Origin: Closterium sp. NIES-65
Lineage: Eukaryota; Streptophyta; Zygnematophyceae; Desmidiales; Closteriaceae
NCBI GenBank assembly: GCA_948144175.1
Contig: CANXME010002190.1
Span: 326,001-390,000, forward strand
Direction of reading: 5' to 3'
DNA: 64,000 nucleotides
The translations under genes were made by a program, and so were the position numbers. A model generated the notes under the pieces. That model saw only the letters and a list, made by a program, of their open reading frames with translations, had not been told where the DNA came from and made no database searches. This document shows positions 25,267 to 35,355 of the stretch, one piece after another (position 1 is the stretch's first letter; each line of letters opens with the position of its first letter).

Positions 25267-28189
25267 TTTGCAAGAACAAGGGCCTAACGTGTGCAAAATT
25301 GCAAGAACAAGGGCCTAGCGTACGCAAAATTTCAAGAACAAGGGCCTAGCGAGTGCAAAATTGCAAGAACAAGGGCCTAGCGTGTGCAAAATTGCAAGAA
25401 CAAGGACCTAGCGTGTGCAAAATCGCAAGAACAATTGCCTAGCGTGTGCAAAATTGCAAGAACAAGGGCCTAGCGTGTGCAAAATTGCAAGAACAAGGGC
25501 CTAGCGTGTGCAAAATTGCAAGAACAAAGGCCTAGCGTGTGCAAAATTGCAAGAACAAGGGCCTAGCGTGTGCAAATTTGCAAGCACAAGGGCCTAGCAT
25601 GTGTAAAATTGCAAGAACAAGGGCCTAGCATGTGCAAAATTGCAAGAACAAGGGCCTAGCGTGTACAAAATTGCAAGAACAAGGGCCTAGCGTGTGCAAA
25701 ATTGCAAGAACAGGGGCGTAGCGTGTGCAAAATTGCAAGAACAAGGGCCTAGCGTGTGCAAAATTGCAAGAACAAGGGCCTAGCGTGTGCAGATTTGCAA
25801 GAACAAACGCCTAGCATGTGCAAAATTGCAAGAACAAAGGCCTAGCGTGTGCAAAATTGCAAGAACAAGGGCCTAGCGTGTGCAAAATTGCAAGAACAAG
25901 GGCCTAGCGTGTGCAAAATAGCAAAAACAAGGGCCTAGCATGTGCAAAATTGCAAAAACAAGGGCCTAGCGTGTGAAAAATTGCAAGAACAAGGGCCTAG
26001 CGTGTGCAAATTTGAAAGAACAGGGGCCTAACGTGTGTAAAATTGCAAGAACAACGGCCTAGCACATGCACAATTTCAAGAACAAGGGCCTAGCGAGTGC
26101 AAAATTGCAAGAACAAGTGCCTAGCGTGTGCAAAATTGCAAGAACAATGGCCTAGCGTGTGCAAATTTGCAAGGACAAGGGCCTAGCATGTGCAAAATTG
26201 CAAGAACAAGGGCCTAGCGTGTGCAAAATTGCAAGAACAAGGACCTAGCGTGTGCAAAATCGCAAGAACAAGGGCCTAGCGTGTGCAAAATTGCAAGAAC
26301 AAGGGCCTAGCGTACGCAAAATTTCAAGAACAAGGGCCTAGCGAGTGCAAAATTGCAAGAACAAGGGCCTAGCGTGTGCAAAATTGCAAGAACAAGGACC
26401 TAGCGTGTGCAAAATCGCAAGAACAAGGGCCTAGCGTGTGCAAAATTGCAAGTACAAGGGCCTAGCGTGTGCAAAATTGCAAGAACAACGGCCTAGCGTG
26501 TGCAAAATTGCAAGAACAAGGGCCTAGCGTGTGCAAAATTGCAAGAACAAGGGCCTAGCGTGTGCAAAATTGCAAGAACAAGGGCCTAGCGAGTGCAAAA
26601 TTGCAAGAACAAGTGCCTAGCGAGTGCAAAATTGCAAGAACAAGGGCGTAGCGTGTACAAAATCGCAAGAACAAAGGCCTAGCGTGTGCAAAATTGCAAG
26701 AACAAGGGCCTAGCGTGTGCAAAATTGCAAGAACAAGGGCCTAGCGTGTGCAAAATTGCAAGAACAAGGGCCTAGCGAGTGCAAAATTGCAAGAACAAGG
26801 GCGTAGCGTGTGCAAAATCGCAAGAACTAAGGCCTAGCGTGTGCAAAATTGCAAGAACAAGGGCCTAGCGTGAGCAAAATCGCAAGAACAAGGGCCTAGC
26901 GAGTGCAAAATTGCAAGAACAAGGGCCTAGTGTGTGCAAAATCGCAAGAACAAGGGCCTAGCAAGTGCAAAATTGCAAGAACAATGGCCTAGCGTGTGCA
27001 AAATAGCAAGAACAAGGGCCTAGCGTCTGCAAAATTGCAAGAACACGGGCCTAGCAAGTGCAAATTTGCAAAAACAAGGGCCTAGCGGGTGCAAAATTGC
27101 AAGAACAAGGGCTAGCGTACGCAAAATTTCAAGAACAAGGGCCTAGCGAGTGCAAAATTGCAAGAACAAGGGCCTAGCATGTGCAAAATTGCAAGAACAA
27201 GGACCTAGCGTGTGCAAAATCGCAAGAACAAGGGCCTAGCGTGTGCAAAATTGCAAGAACAAGGGCCTAGCCTGTGCAAAATTGCAAGAACAAGGGCCTA
27301 ACGTGTGCAAAATCGGAAGAACAAGGGCCTAACGTGTGCAAAATTGCAAGAAAAAGGGCCTAGTGTGTGCAAAATTGCAAGCACAAGGGCCTAGCATGTG
27401 CAAAATTGCAAGAACAAGGGCCTAGTGTGTGCAAAATTGCAAGAACAAGGGTCTAGCGTGTGCAAACTTGCAAGAACAAGGGCCTAGCGTGTGCAAAATT
27501 GCAAGAACAAGGGCCTAGCGTGTGCAAAATTGCAAGAACAAGGTCCTAGCGTGTGCAAAATTGCAAGAACAAGGGCCTAGCGTGTGCAAAATTGCAAAAA
27601 CAAGGGCGTAGCGTGTGCAAAATTGCAAGAACAAAGGCCTAGCGTGTGCAAAATTGCAAGAACAAGGGCCTAGCGTACGCAAAATTGCAAGAACAAGGGC
27701 CTAGCATGTGCAAAATTGCAAGAACAAGGGCCTAGCGTGTGCAAAATTGCAAGAACAAGGGCCTAGCGAGTGCAAAATTGCAAGAACAAGGGCCTAGCGT
27801 GTGCAAAATCGCAAGAACAAAGGCCTAGCGAGTGCAAAATTGCAAGAACAACGGCCTAGCGTGTGCAAAATAGCAAGAACAAGGGCCTAGCGTGTGCAAA
27901 ATTGCAAGAACAAGGGCCTAGTGTATGCAAAATTGCAAGAACACGGGCCTAGCAAGTGCAAATTTGCAAAAACAAGGGCCTAGCGGGTGCAAAATTGAAA
28001 GAACAGGGGCCTAACGTTTGCAAAATTGCAAGAACAAGGGCCTAGCATACGCAAAATTTAAAGAACAAGGGCCTAGCGAGTGCAAGATTGCAAGAACAAG
28101 GGCCTTGCGTGTGCAAAATTGCAAGAACAAGGACCTAGTATGTGCAAAATCGCAAGAACAAGGGCCTAGCGTGTGCAAAATTGCAAGAA
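25267..28189. repeat. S2 satellite array, 31-bp unit (left of the retrotransposon)
   Basis: About 94 copies of a 31-bp unit made of GCAAGAACAAGGG followed by CCTAGCGTGTGCAAAATT. Common variants are GCGAGTG, GCATGTG, GCGTACG with AATTTC, and CAAATTTG. The second half resembles S1 (CCTAGCGTGTGCAAAA against CC-ACCGTGTGTTAAAC). CCTAG puts a TAG stop in one frame, which limits chance open frames to about 60 codons. The array is broken at 28189 by the retrotransposon and resumes in phase at 36191. No gene seen. Confidence 0.96.
28186..28189. other. Target-site duplication AGAA, left copy
   Basis: AGAA lies immediately 5' of the TGTCGC start of the element and is repeated at 36191-36194 just after the CGACA end. 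Removing the element and one AGAA restores the S2 sequence TTGCAAGAACAAGGG. The repeated nature of S2 means a 4-base agreement could arise by chance in phase about one time in 31, so this is good but not absolute support. Confidence 0.75.
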
Positions 28190-28774
28190 TGTCGCAGTAT
28201 CAGGAGGCAGATAAGGTTACGAGTACGGAGAATGTGTATATACTGTATATTTGTATAGGTTGTCGAGTGAAGAGGTATCGGGGACTGGGACCGAGGCTGG
28301 TGTGATGGATGGGCGATATTGGGCTGCCGAGTCAGCCAATAGACGCATGGGGAGATGGTGCGGGGATAGCTGGAGGGAGCTCTTTTGTTTCGTGTGTTGT
28401 ATGCATGTTTGCTTTCCTGCAGGACGAATGCCCGAGCCAGCTGGATTTACAGGCACGAGCTGGAGGTCAAGCAGTGGGCGGCTAAGTGGTGGTGGAGAGA
28501 GGAGGGGGGGGGTTGTTCTTTCACTACGGCGAAAGTCATCCTTTCGAAGGGTTTCTTTGGAGTAGCAGTAAAGGGAAGGGGGGGGGAGGACGCAGGCTAG
28601 GATATAGGGGGTACGGCATAGTTCTCTGTATTGTTTGTATGTTCTGTTTTACTCATGTGATTGCAGCAAGAATCGCGTGAAGGACTTGACAGGCCATAAC
28701 AAATGTAGGTGATTGCTGATGAAGATGTAAGTAGGTTTCTTGAGTAGATGTGAGTAAGCACGGTTGGCTTATCA
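28190..28774 (+). repeat. Left terminal repeat A1 (5' LTR)
   Basis: A 585-bp direct repeat of 35358-35942, starting TGTCGCAGTATC and ending GGCTTATCA. It has the same length as A2 with 7 substitutions, two of which are C/T differences at CpG sites (28434 region and near 28713). It should contain the promoter and transcript start. Short open frames inside it recur in A2 but start at non-ATG codons and look like nothing known, so I treat the segment as non-coding. Confidence 0.92.
28236..28243 (+). promoter_or_regulatory. Candidate TATA box in A1
   Basis: GTATATAC lies about 46 bp into A1 within an AT-rich stretch (28231-28256) inside an otherwise GC-rich repeat. The same sequence is kept in A2. 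A TATA element here would drive transcription from the 5' repeat. This is a motif match only. Confidence 0.4.
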
Positions 28775-28802
28775 CATACAAACAATCATCGGTGGCGATA
28801 GT
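28775..28802 (+). other. Short leader between A1 and the gag ATG; no clear primer-binding site
   Basis: Only 28 bases separate the end of A1 from the first in-frame ATG. A tRNA primer-binding site normally starts with TGG within a few bases of the LTR. Here the first TGG is at 28793, 19 bases in, and leads straight into the start codon. I do not recognise a match to the initiator-Met site or another common tRNA. Priming may use another mechanism, or the site may lie elsewhere or be degenerate. Confidence 0.5.
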
Positions 28803-31800
28803 ATGCGCACAAGGGGCGGGACGGAATACGGCGAAGAAACGGAAAGCGAGAGCGCGGAGGCTATGCTTAAGGAACAGTCGGGCACGATGAACGAGGGCAC
28901 CGACACGGGGGCTAACGAAGCTCGAGACGATGGCTCGCCAAGGCGGGAAGCGGAAGGAGTGGCTCGGCCTGGAGGCGGAGAGCGGGGATCCGCGCAAGCA
29001 GTGAAGAAAGATGCGCGATCGGAAGGACGACCGATGCGAGATGCAGAGGAAGGACGACCGGCTGGCTCTTACGAGCGGAGCGCGTCATGGCAAGAAGATG
29101 CCTCTGCGCAGCGGTGGAAGTACACACTCCTGCCGAAGATCGAAGTCCCAGAACGCTTCTCTGGTGATATGCGGCAAGGTCCGACGATTAAGAACTACGT
29201 GATGCAGCTGGATAGCCTGAGAGCTCGATGGGAATGAGATCGGCTGGACCCGGAGGAATTCTTCAGAGGTCTCGCGAACACTCTTACAGGCGAAGCGGAG
29301 ACCTTCTATTGGCTCAGTCGGAGGGAACTGCTGGAATGGACCGCGCGGGCAGCACCAGGAGAGAGAGATCCGACCACTCGTTTTTTGGCGATGCTGGAAG
29401 ATCAATTCCCGACGCAGACGCCAGAAAGGGTGGCGGAATTCAGAGAATTCCGTCGTCGCACAGGAGAATCGCTATTGGCCTACTACGGTCGGCTGGTGGA
29501 GCTAGCGGAAGACATGAGCTGCCACGACTCGAGTCGGTTGGTCAGAAAGTTCCTAAACGGATTGCACTACGAGCTGCGACGAGATGTAGCGGTTCGGGTC
29601 TTCGAAATGGGAGCGCAAGCTACGCTAAAAGAGGTGTATGAAGTGGTGAAACGGGTGGAGGTGGGACGAAGGCTATGCGAGATTGAAACAACGGCTGAAA
29701 GGGGGAGTGAGAGAAGGAGGCCAGCCTGGGCAGCCACATCAGCGGAACGGGAGAAGCCACCACGTGGACCGGGAGAAGAGCGACGCTGCCATAACTGCGG
29801 CCAGCTGGGACACCTGCGGCGGGAATGTCGTAACCCCCCGGCGTGCTCCACCTGTGGGAGCGAGGAGCATCTGAGGAGGGACTGCCCTGAGGCGCCTACC
29901 TATGACCGTTGCGGTAGAAAGGGGCACCAAAGGAAGGACTGTTATGCAACCCGAAGGGAGGGGAGGTCGCGGAGAGATCCCGAAGAGGTCAAAGCTCAGA
30001 TTGCCCGACTACAAAGGCAGCTGGAAGAGATGTCCGGGTCAGAGCCGAAGGGAAATGCTATGCTAGCGCGAACCGACGAGGAGGAAGACGAGGGAAGCGA
30101 GGCCAGTTTCGCACTGATGGCCCGATCAGTGAGAGAGAGGGATGAAAGGGGACTACGAGCACGGCATCGATATTTCCCACAAGAAACCCCAGTACGGGAG
30201 CGAGGACCAAGAAGAGGCACCAACGAGGAAAGGGCTGCCGGGGCTGCGCGACGTCATCCTCTGGAGAGGATGGCATGTATGCCATCTGTGCTAGTGGTGG
30301 AACCAGGAGTGATGAGCATTGGAGGCGTCAAAATCAAGCAGGCGATTGTGGACACTGGAGCTCACAACGTGCTGATCGGGGCGCCCATGGCAAGGCTGCT
30401 GGGGTTGGATCGAGAGGACCGAGTCATATCGGAGGGCTACCTGCTGATGACAGCTGAGGGAGGTACAGCTAAGTGGATGCCGAAAACACGGAGTACGGTG
30501 GAGATTGTGATACGGCCGGGGCACCAGGACGAGTGTATCATGCGGATGCACTGTGGGATCTCGACATCGGAAGATTATGATTTGCTGTTGGGGGTGGAGT
30601 ACCTATTCACCATTGGTACTACCATCTGCATGTGGGAAGAACGGCTGAAGTACCGTGTTACATACTGGGAGAACGATGGTGAGCTGGCGGAGCTACCGGT
30701 GCAATTCATCAGGAGGGAACCGAAAGAGGCCTACCAGGCCACAGAGAAGCCGCTGGAAGAGGATCTGAGCATCCAGACATGGAAGGAGATGGGACAAATG
30801 GAGGCAGCTAGGAAGCAGTATGAGGAGATCTGGGGGGCCAGCGATAATCTCCGAGAGCCGGTGCTAAACCTGAGAGCGCTGCAGAAGCCGCTGGTGATCC
30901 TAGAACTGTACGGGGGAATAGCCACAGGGCTAGCGGCGGTGCTGAAGTCAGGCCACACGGTGGCCAAGATCCTATACGTCGACAATGACGGCAACGCAAA
31001 CCTGATGGCCTGGCACCACGTGAAGCTGCTGAAGGCTAGATATCCTGAGCAGCTGATGGAAGATGCGGCGGAACGGGGGGCTGAATGGTTGTGCCGCGGG
31101 GCGGAGGAGATCGACGATAGTATGCTGGCGCAGTGGGGACGGATCGATCTGGTAATCGCGGGATGGAGTTGCCAGGGGCTATCGCGTGCAGGAAAGGGTA
31201 GAGGCATGGGAGATGAGAGGAGCACGCAGTTCAGAGATCTGGTGCGGGTGCTAAAAATGATCAAGAAGCGGCAAGGGGAGGCGGCCTACATCATTGAGAA
31301 CGTGGACCTAGCCGACGACCCTCGCTCGACAATACGAGCAGCCAACGCCGAAATTACAGAGGAGCTGGGGGCAGGGGTGGCATGGGATGCGGCGCAAAAT
31401 GGGAGCAGATCACATCGGCCAAGGAGGTACTGGCAAAACGTAGTGCCAGAAGCGGCTCTGAGGTACCAGTTATCACGGATGGAGCGGCCAAGGGCGCGGC
31501 GAGTGGATGACATACTGGAACCAGGCAGGATGTCTGCGCCGGTGAAGGAAGCAGATCACCCCACGCTATACCCCTGTAACAAAGTGGGGGAACCAAGAGA
31601 GGCATGGCCGACGCTGGTGTCGTACAAGAACGCAAGGGGCTTCAGAAAGGAAGAAGATCCAGGCATGGTATACGATCAGGCACGTGGAGTATGGGAAGAG
31701 CCTACGGCTCAGGAGAGGGAGCTGGCCATAGGATTCCTGGCAGGCACAACAGCTTGTGAACAAATGACCGAGAAGGAGAGGAAGGAGGCTCTGGGCCGGG

Positions 31801-34800
31801 TCATGGATTTGAACGCGCTGCAATGGTTGTTCATGACCATGGCCAACCATCTCGAAAGGAAGTGGCTGGAGAGGCGTATCGGCAAGGCGACTGCTATCAG
31901 GCCCCAGACGTTGCTGGCGGCAAACAAGGAGACGGAAGCATGGACGATGCTGGAAGGACTGGAAGAGAAGGAAGAAAACCAATGGTGGAGGGGGGTCCCG
32001 GAGGAGCACAGGAGGGCCAGCTGGAGAGATGACCGGGAAGCCATACCAGGAAGGTGTGCCGACCCTCAAGAGAGCGAGGAGGAGGAGGAGGTTGAGGCGG
32101 ATGAAGAAATGGAAGAAGAATCCGGGTTGGGAAGAGGGGATACGCCTGAGGAATTCCATGACTCAGACTTCGATATGGGAGATGAATTCTACGACTACTA
32201 CGACCCACCGGACTGGCCACCTGTGGGGCGAGCCTACATGGCGCGGGAAGCAGCAACAATTGAAGAAGTTCCGCAGACCCCGGAAGGAGAAGGGACCTCC
32301 GAAAGAGTGGCGGAAGAGGCAGTGAGAATGGAAGGAGACCAGAGCACCTGGGACTTAGGTTGCGGGCTGCAAGGGGAGCACCGGCAAGCAGTGGAAGAGC
32401 TACTGGCGTCACATCGAGAGACGTTCGCCTATTCGCTCAAGGAATTGGGATGCTGCAACTGTGCAGTTATGACACTCGAGCTAACCACGACGGTGCCAGT
32501 CTACCAGAGGAGGCGCCGGATGAGCCCGCAGGACTTGGAAATATGCAAGGAAAAGTGCCTGGAATTGCTGGAGGCAGGGCTCATACGTCGCTCCGAGTCG
32601 AAGTATGCAGCAGCAACGGTGGTAGCGGCAAGGATGGATCTTACGGGGACAGTGTTAGCACGCCGGATGTGCGGTGACTATCGAGACCTAAACAAGGTGA
32701 CAGTCCCAGAGAGATATTCGACACCCATGGTGGATGAGCTGTTCGACCAACTGGCGGAGGCACGGCTGTTCTCGACGCTGGACATGAGGCAAGGGTTCAA
32801 TCAGATCCCTATCGCGGAGACCGACAAAGCCAAGACTGCCTTCCACAGCCCTGACGGGGCGTACGAGTGGAACAGGATGCCCTTCGGGCTGAAGAACGCC
32901 TCACTGCTGTTTCAGAAAGTGATGGATGCGGTCCTACGGGGAATGACTGGGGCCCTGTGTTACATTGACGATGTCATAATGTTCAGTGCTACCCCAGAAG
33001 AACATGTGCAGCGACTGGCTGAGGCACTGCGGAGGATCAAGGAGGCGGGACTCACCTGCCACCCAAAGAAGTGCCGCTTCGGACACACGACGGTGACCTA
33101 CTTGGGATTTGAAGTAACAGGGGGCAGACTGGCGATACAGCAAGCAAAGGTGGCTATCCTGGACCAGGTGACGCAGCCTAAGGATAAGAGCTCGCTAAGG
33201 GCCCTGCTGGGGTTCCTAAGCTACTATCGCAAGTTTGTGGAGAACTTCAGCAGGAGGGCGGCACCTTTGAACAAGCTACTCAAGGACGATACGAAGTGGC
33301 AATGGGATGAGCAGCAGAAGGAGGCGCTGAAGGACCTGATGGGAGCTGTCAAGAATGGCGCGGTGCTGCAGCTGCCAAGGGCGGACGTACCATTCGTGCT
33401 GTATACGGACTGGAGTAGTACGGGCATGGGAGCCATTCTCAGCCAGCAGGAGGGCGGGGAGGAGAATGTGGTGGCTTTTGCCAGTCGTTCCTGTAACCCA
33501 GCTGAGGCAAACTACTCATCATACGAGGGCGAGGGGCTGGCGGCGGTATGGGCTGTGGGACACTTCCGAGTGTATCTGCAAGGCAGACCTTTCACGCTAG
33601 TGACAGATCACCAGCCGCTGCTATGGCTAATGCAGAACCAGAGTCTCACGGGACGGAATGCCGGGTGGGCCATGAAGCTGCAAGAGTATCAGTTCACCAT
33701 CCGGCACCGTCCAGGGAAGACTATGCAGCATGTGGACGGCCTATCCAGGAACCCGCCGGCGGGGGCGCCAGAAGTGGCCTTGGCGGTACTAGCGGCGGAT
33801 CCAGTGACGCCGTTGCGCCAAGAACAGCAAGCAGGAGCAGCAGACATCTGGGAAGACCCGGAAACACTAGCATGGCTGAAGGGGGCGACCTCAGAGGGAG
33901 CGCAGGTGTCAGCCAAGGCCAGGAGCAGGGGGCAACACTACCGCTGGTACCAGGATCAGGTGCAGATCAGGACGCAAGACGGCTGGAAGAGGGTGCCTGA
34001 GCCGAAGGAGCGGGAGGGAGTGATACAGGAAGTGCATAACAAGCTGGGGCATTTTGGCCCGCTTCGCACGCAGCAGCTGCTGCAGACGGGATGGTGGTGG
34101 GCAGGGATGAGGAAAGAGATCAAGGACTGGGTCGCCAAGTGTCCGGCGTGCATTCGAAACCGGGCGGCATTCGAGAGGAGCAAGGCGGAGCTACAGCCTC
34201 TGCCGATCGTGGGGCTGGGCTATCGGTGGTCCTTAGATCTTGCAGGAGAACTGCCTCTCACCAAGCGAGGACGCCGATATGTGGTTGTGATGCTTGAGCA
34301 CGTGAGCAAGTGGGTCGAGGTGCGGGCTGTGAGCCACAAGACGGCGGAGGCTGTGGCGGATGCCTTTGAAGAACAAGTGCTGACACGCTTCGGGGCATGT
34401 GGGGAAGTACTGATGGACCAAGGCACCGAGTTCCAAGGAGAGTTCGAAGAGCTGTTGGCGGCGTGCCTGATTCCGCATCGCACCACGTCCAGGTATCATC
34501 CGCAGAGCGACGGCCTGGCTGAGAGGCTCATCCAGACTCTGAAGCGAGGACTTCGGGCCTATGGGGAGACGAGGAAGCGTGACTGGGACAGGCACCTTCA
34601 CTGGATCATGGCGGGCTACAGGTCTAGCAAGCAGGCCGCCCTAAAGGATTTATCACCATACCATCTCCTTTTTGGCAGGGAAGCGGTCCTACCCGTGGGA
34701 GCACCGCGGGTGCTGACAGACGTGGTTACAGCAGGCACGGCAGAGCAGTGGGCAGCTTTGGCGGCGGTGCGAGGGGAGTACCTGCGGCGGCTGTTGCCGG

Positions 34801-35174
34801 CGGCGCTGGAGAGTTTACATGTGGCTCAGCTGAGGGACATTCACCGCTACCGTCAGCGGCAGGAGCAGAGGGCCGGCGGAGCACCACAAGCACTGCAACA
34901 GGGCCAAGAGGTGTATATCAGACGTCCTAAGAAGGATGGGCTGGACGTGGGGCTGTCACATCAGCGGTGGACGGTTAGGGAGGTGAGAGAGTCAGGAGTG
35001 CTGGTGCTAGAGAGTGAGGCTGGAGTGCGCGCGGTGGATCATATTACTAATGTGGCCAGGGCCGGCGGAGTGGCAGCAGGGTATCAAGGTCCCGTGACCA
35101 GGGCGAGGGCGGCGCAGTGTCACGGGAGGGGGCAAGGTGTAACTGCACATCAGAAGAACCGAGCACAGAAGTAG
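28803..35174 (+). CDS. gag-pol: Gag-Pol polyprotein with C5-DNMT insertion, one in-frame stop
   Basis: A single frame of 2,123 codons from ATG 28803 to TAG 35172, broken only by TGA at codon 145 (29235). The 157-codon upstream and 1,929-codon downstream open frames share the same phase and join into one continuous Gag. The downstream frame has no ATG near its beginning, so it is not a separate gene. Domains by full-frame codon: Gag capsid-like region about 105-290, CCHC knuckles from 329, retropepsin DTG at 517, DNMT about 696-1015, acidic linker about 1085-1145, RT about 1230-1405 (YIDD 1387), RNase H about 1527-1656, integrase zinc finger and DDE core about 1740-1920, and an SH3-like tail. 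The last 13 codons lie inside B1. The polyprotein would supply particle, protease, polymerase and integrase. As written it makes only a 144-residue Gag fragment unless the TGA is read through. No frameshift separates gag from pol. Confidence 0.9.
29115..29985 (+). other. Gag capsid and CCHC zinc-knuckle region
   Basis: A retrotransposon-type Gag segment (KIEVPERFSGD, then FFRGLANTLTGEAETFYW, then FLNGLHYELRRDV) leads into nucleocapsid-like knuckles. Knuckle 1 (29787-29828) is CHNCGQLGHLRREC and knuckle 2 (29844-29885) is CSTCGSEEHLRRDC; both are intact CX2CX4HX4C motifs. A third at about 29907-29943 reads YDRCGRKGHQRKDC, where Tyr replaces the first Cys, so it is degenerate. These domains bind element RNA in the particle. 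A short charged helix with coiled-coil character (KAQIARLQRQLEEM) follows. Confidence 0.88.
29235..29237 (+). other. In-frame TGA in gag
   Basis: The stop follows Leu-Arg-Ala-Arg-Trp-Glu and is followed in the same frame by Asp-Arg-Leu-Asp-Pro-Glu-Glu, a natural capsid continuation. It lies inside the capsid region, far upstream of the zinc knuckles, so it is badly placed for a Gag/Pol ratio readthrough stop. A CGA-to-TGA change, that is, deamination of a methylated CpG, is one simple origin. With about 1,980 further open codons it looks like a recent knock-out of this copy, or an assembly error. Confidence 0.75.
30270..30640 (+). other. Retropepsin-like aspartic protease domain
   Basis: AIVDTGAHNVLIG carries the catalytic DTG (GAC at 30351, codon 517) and is followed about 80 residues later by DYDLLLGVEYL, matching the hydrophobic-hydrophobic-Gly flap end of retropepsins (usually LLGxD; Glu here). 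The domain would cleave the polyprotein as a dimer. Position just after the knuckles and before the next enzymatic domain is normal for Ty3/gypsy. Confidence 0.85.
30888..31850 (+). other. C5 cytosine-5 DNA methyltransferase domain captured in pol
   Basis: About 320 residues between protease and RT match the C5-MTase plan. Motif I is ILELYGGIATGLAAVLKSG (30897 on; SAM binding, normally D-x-F-x-G-x-G), followed by VDND as the acidic SAM contact. Motif IV is GWSCQGLSRAGKGRG with the catalytic Cys at 31170 (codon 790), Ser replacing the usual Pro of PCQ. Motif VI is YIIENVD, with the ENV Glu at 31296. Motif VIII-like is SHRPRRYWQN (about 31408-31437). A variable stretch then leads to AWPTLVSY and ERELAIGFLAGTT, like the C-terminal motifs of the fold. 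All catalytic residues I can check are present, so it could be active. It would act on element or host DNA at cytosines; CpG preference cannot be read from sequence. I judge this family call strong and the exact subfamily open. Confidence 0.87.
32055..32230 (+). other. Acidic linker between DNMT and RT
   Basis: A run rich in Glu and Asp (ESEEEEEVEADEEMEEES, then FHDSDFDMGDEFYDYYD) bridges the DNMT and RT domains. It has no recognisable fold and is probably disordered. It may be a flexible spacer or a cleavage region separating the methyltransferase from RT. Confidence 0.7.
32490..33780 (+). other. Reverse transcriptase and RNase H domains
   Basis: RT motifs in order: CGDYRDLNKVTVPERYSTP, then FSTLDMRQGFNQI (first catalytic Asp at 32781), RMPFGLKNAS, and CYIDDVIMFS with YIDD at 32961-32972, then TYLGFEV. 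RNase H follows: VLYTDWSSTGMGAILSQ (Asp at 33408), YEGEGLAAVWAV, LVTDHQPLLWL and HVDGLSR. All catalytic carboxylates expected for Ty3/gypsy RT/RH are present. They would copy the element RNA into DNA and remove the template. Confidence 0.93.
34020..35170 (+). other. DDE integrase with HHCC finger and SH3-like tail
   Basis: The zinc finger shows HNKLGH and, after WWWAGM, KCPACIRNR. The catalytic core has SLDLAGELP (Asp 34236), LMDQGTEF (Asp 34416) and DGLAERLIQTLKRGL (Glu 34521). There are 34 residues between the second Asp and Glu, one fewer than the 35 usual for the family. The C-terminal part (QEVYIRRPKKDGLD then WTVREVRESGVLVLESE) looks like the SH3-like DNA-binding tail. I see no chromodomain. 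It would join element ends to the target, consistent with the short AGAA duplication. Confidence 0.92.
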
Positions 35175-35355
35175 GAAGATGCAGCAACAAGTAAGGAGAA
35201 ACATGAGCTAAGATGGAAGCAAGCAGGGGTCACAGGCAGAGGAGGTGGAGTAAGAGACAAGGGGGGGGGGGTTGGCCGGACAAGAGTGAAGAGCACTGGA
35301 GGGGGAGTAAGAGGGGAACATGGCGAGGGGGGGAGAGGTGAGGGAATTTCCGACA
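35135..35355 (+). repeat. Repeat B1 (3' internal segment including the pol end)
   Basis: A 221-bp segment starting AGGTGTAACTGCACATCAG that recurs at 35967-36190, outside A2. It holds the last 13 codons of pol, the stop and the 3' untranslated region. Differences from B2 are four or so substitutions plus run length (G11 here, G14 in B2). It ends CCGACA, then two bases (GC) before A2. Confidence 0.9.
35321..35343 (+). promoter_or_regulatory. Candidate polypurine tract
   Basis: A GGCGAGGGGGGGAGAGG-type purine stretch lies 15 bases upstream of A2; another (G11) is at 35261-35271. Plus-strand priming normally uses a purine tract directly touching the 3' LTR, but here AATTTCCGACAGC intervenes, so the assignment is uncertain. 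The same tract is repeated in B2. Confidence 0.4.

Noticed and set aside
28385..28600. Short open frame inside A1, repeated in A2 at 35553-35768
   Set aside because: Non-ATG start, low-complexity Gly/Trp/Lys content, no known domain, and its location in an LTR-type repeat; conservation between A copies only reflects the repeat.
28722..28735. GTAAGT splice-donor-like motif near the end of A1
   Set aside because: A single short motif with no paired acceptor that would change the coding frame; insufficient support for an intron.
29567..34601. Antisense and shifted open frames across gag-pol (for example 31566-32159 minus)
   Set aside because: They overlap a frame with clear Gag/PR/DNMT/RT/RH/IN motifs and show no motifs of their own.
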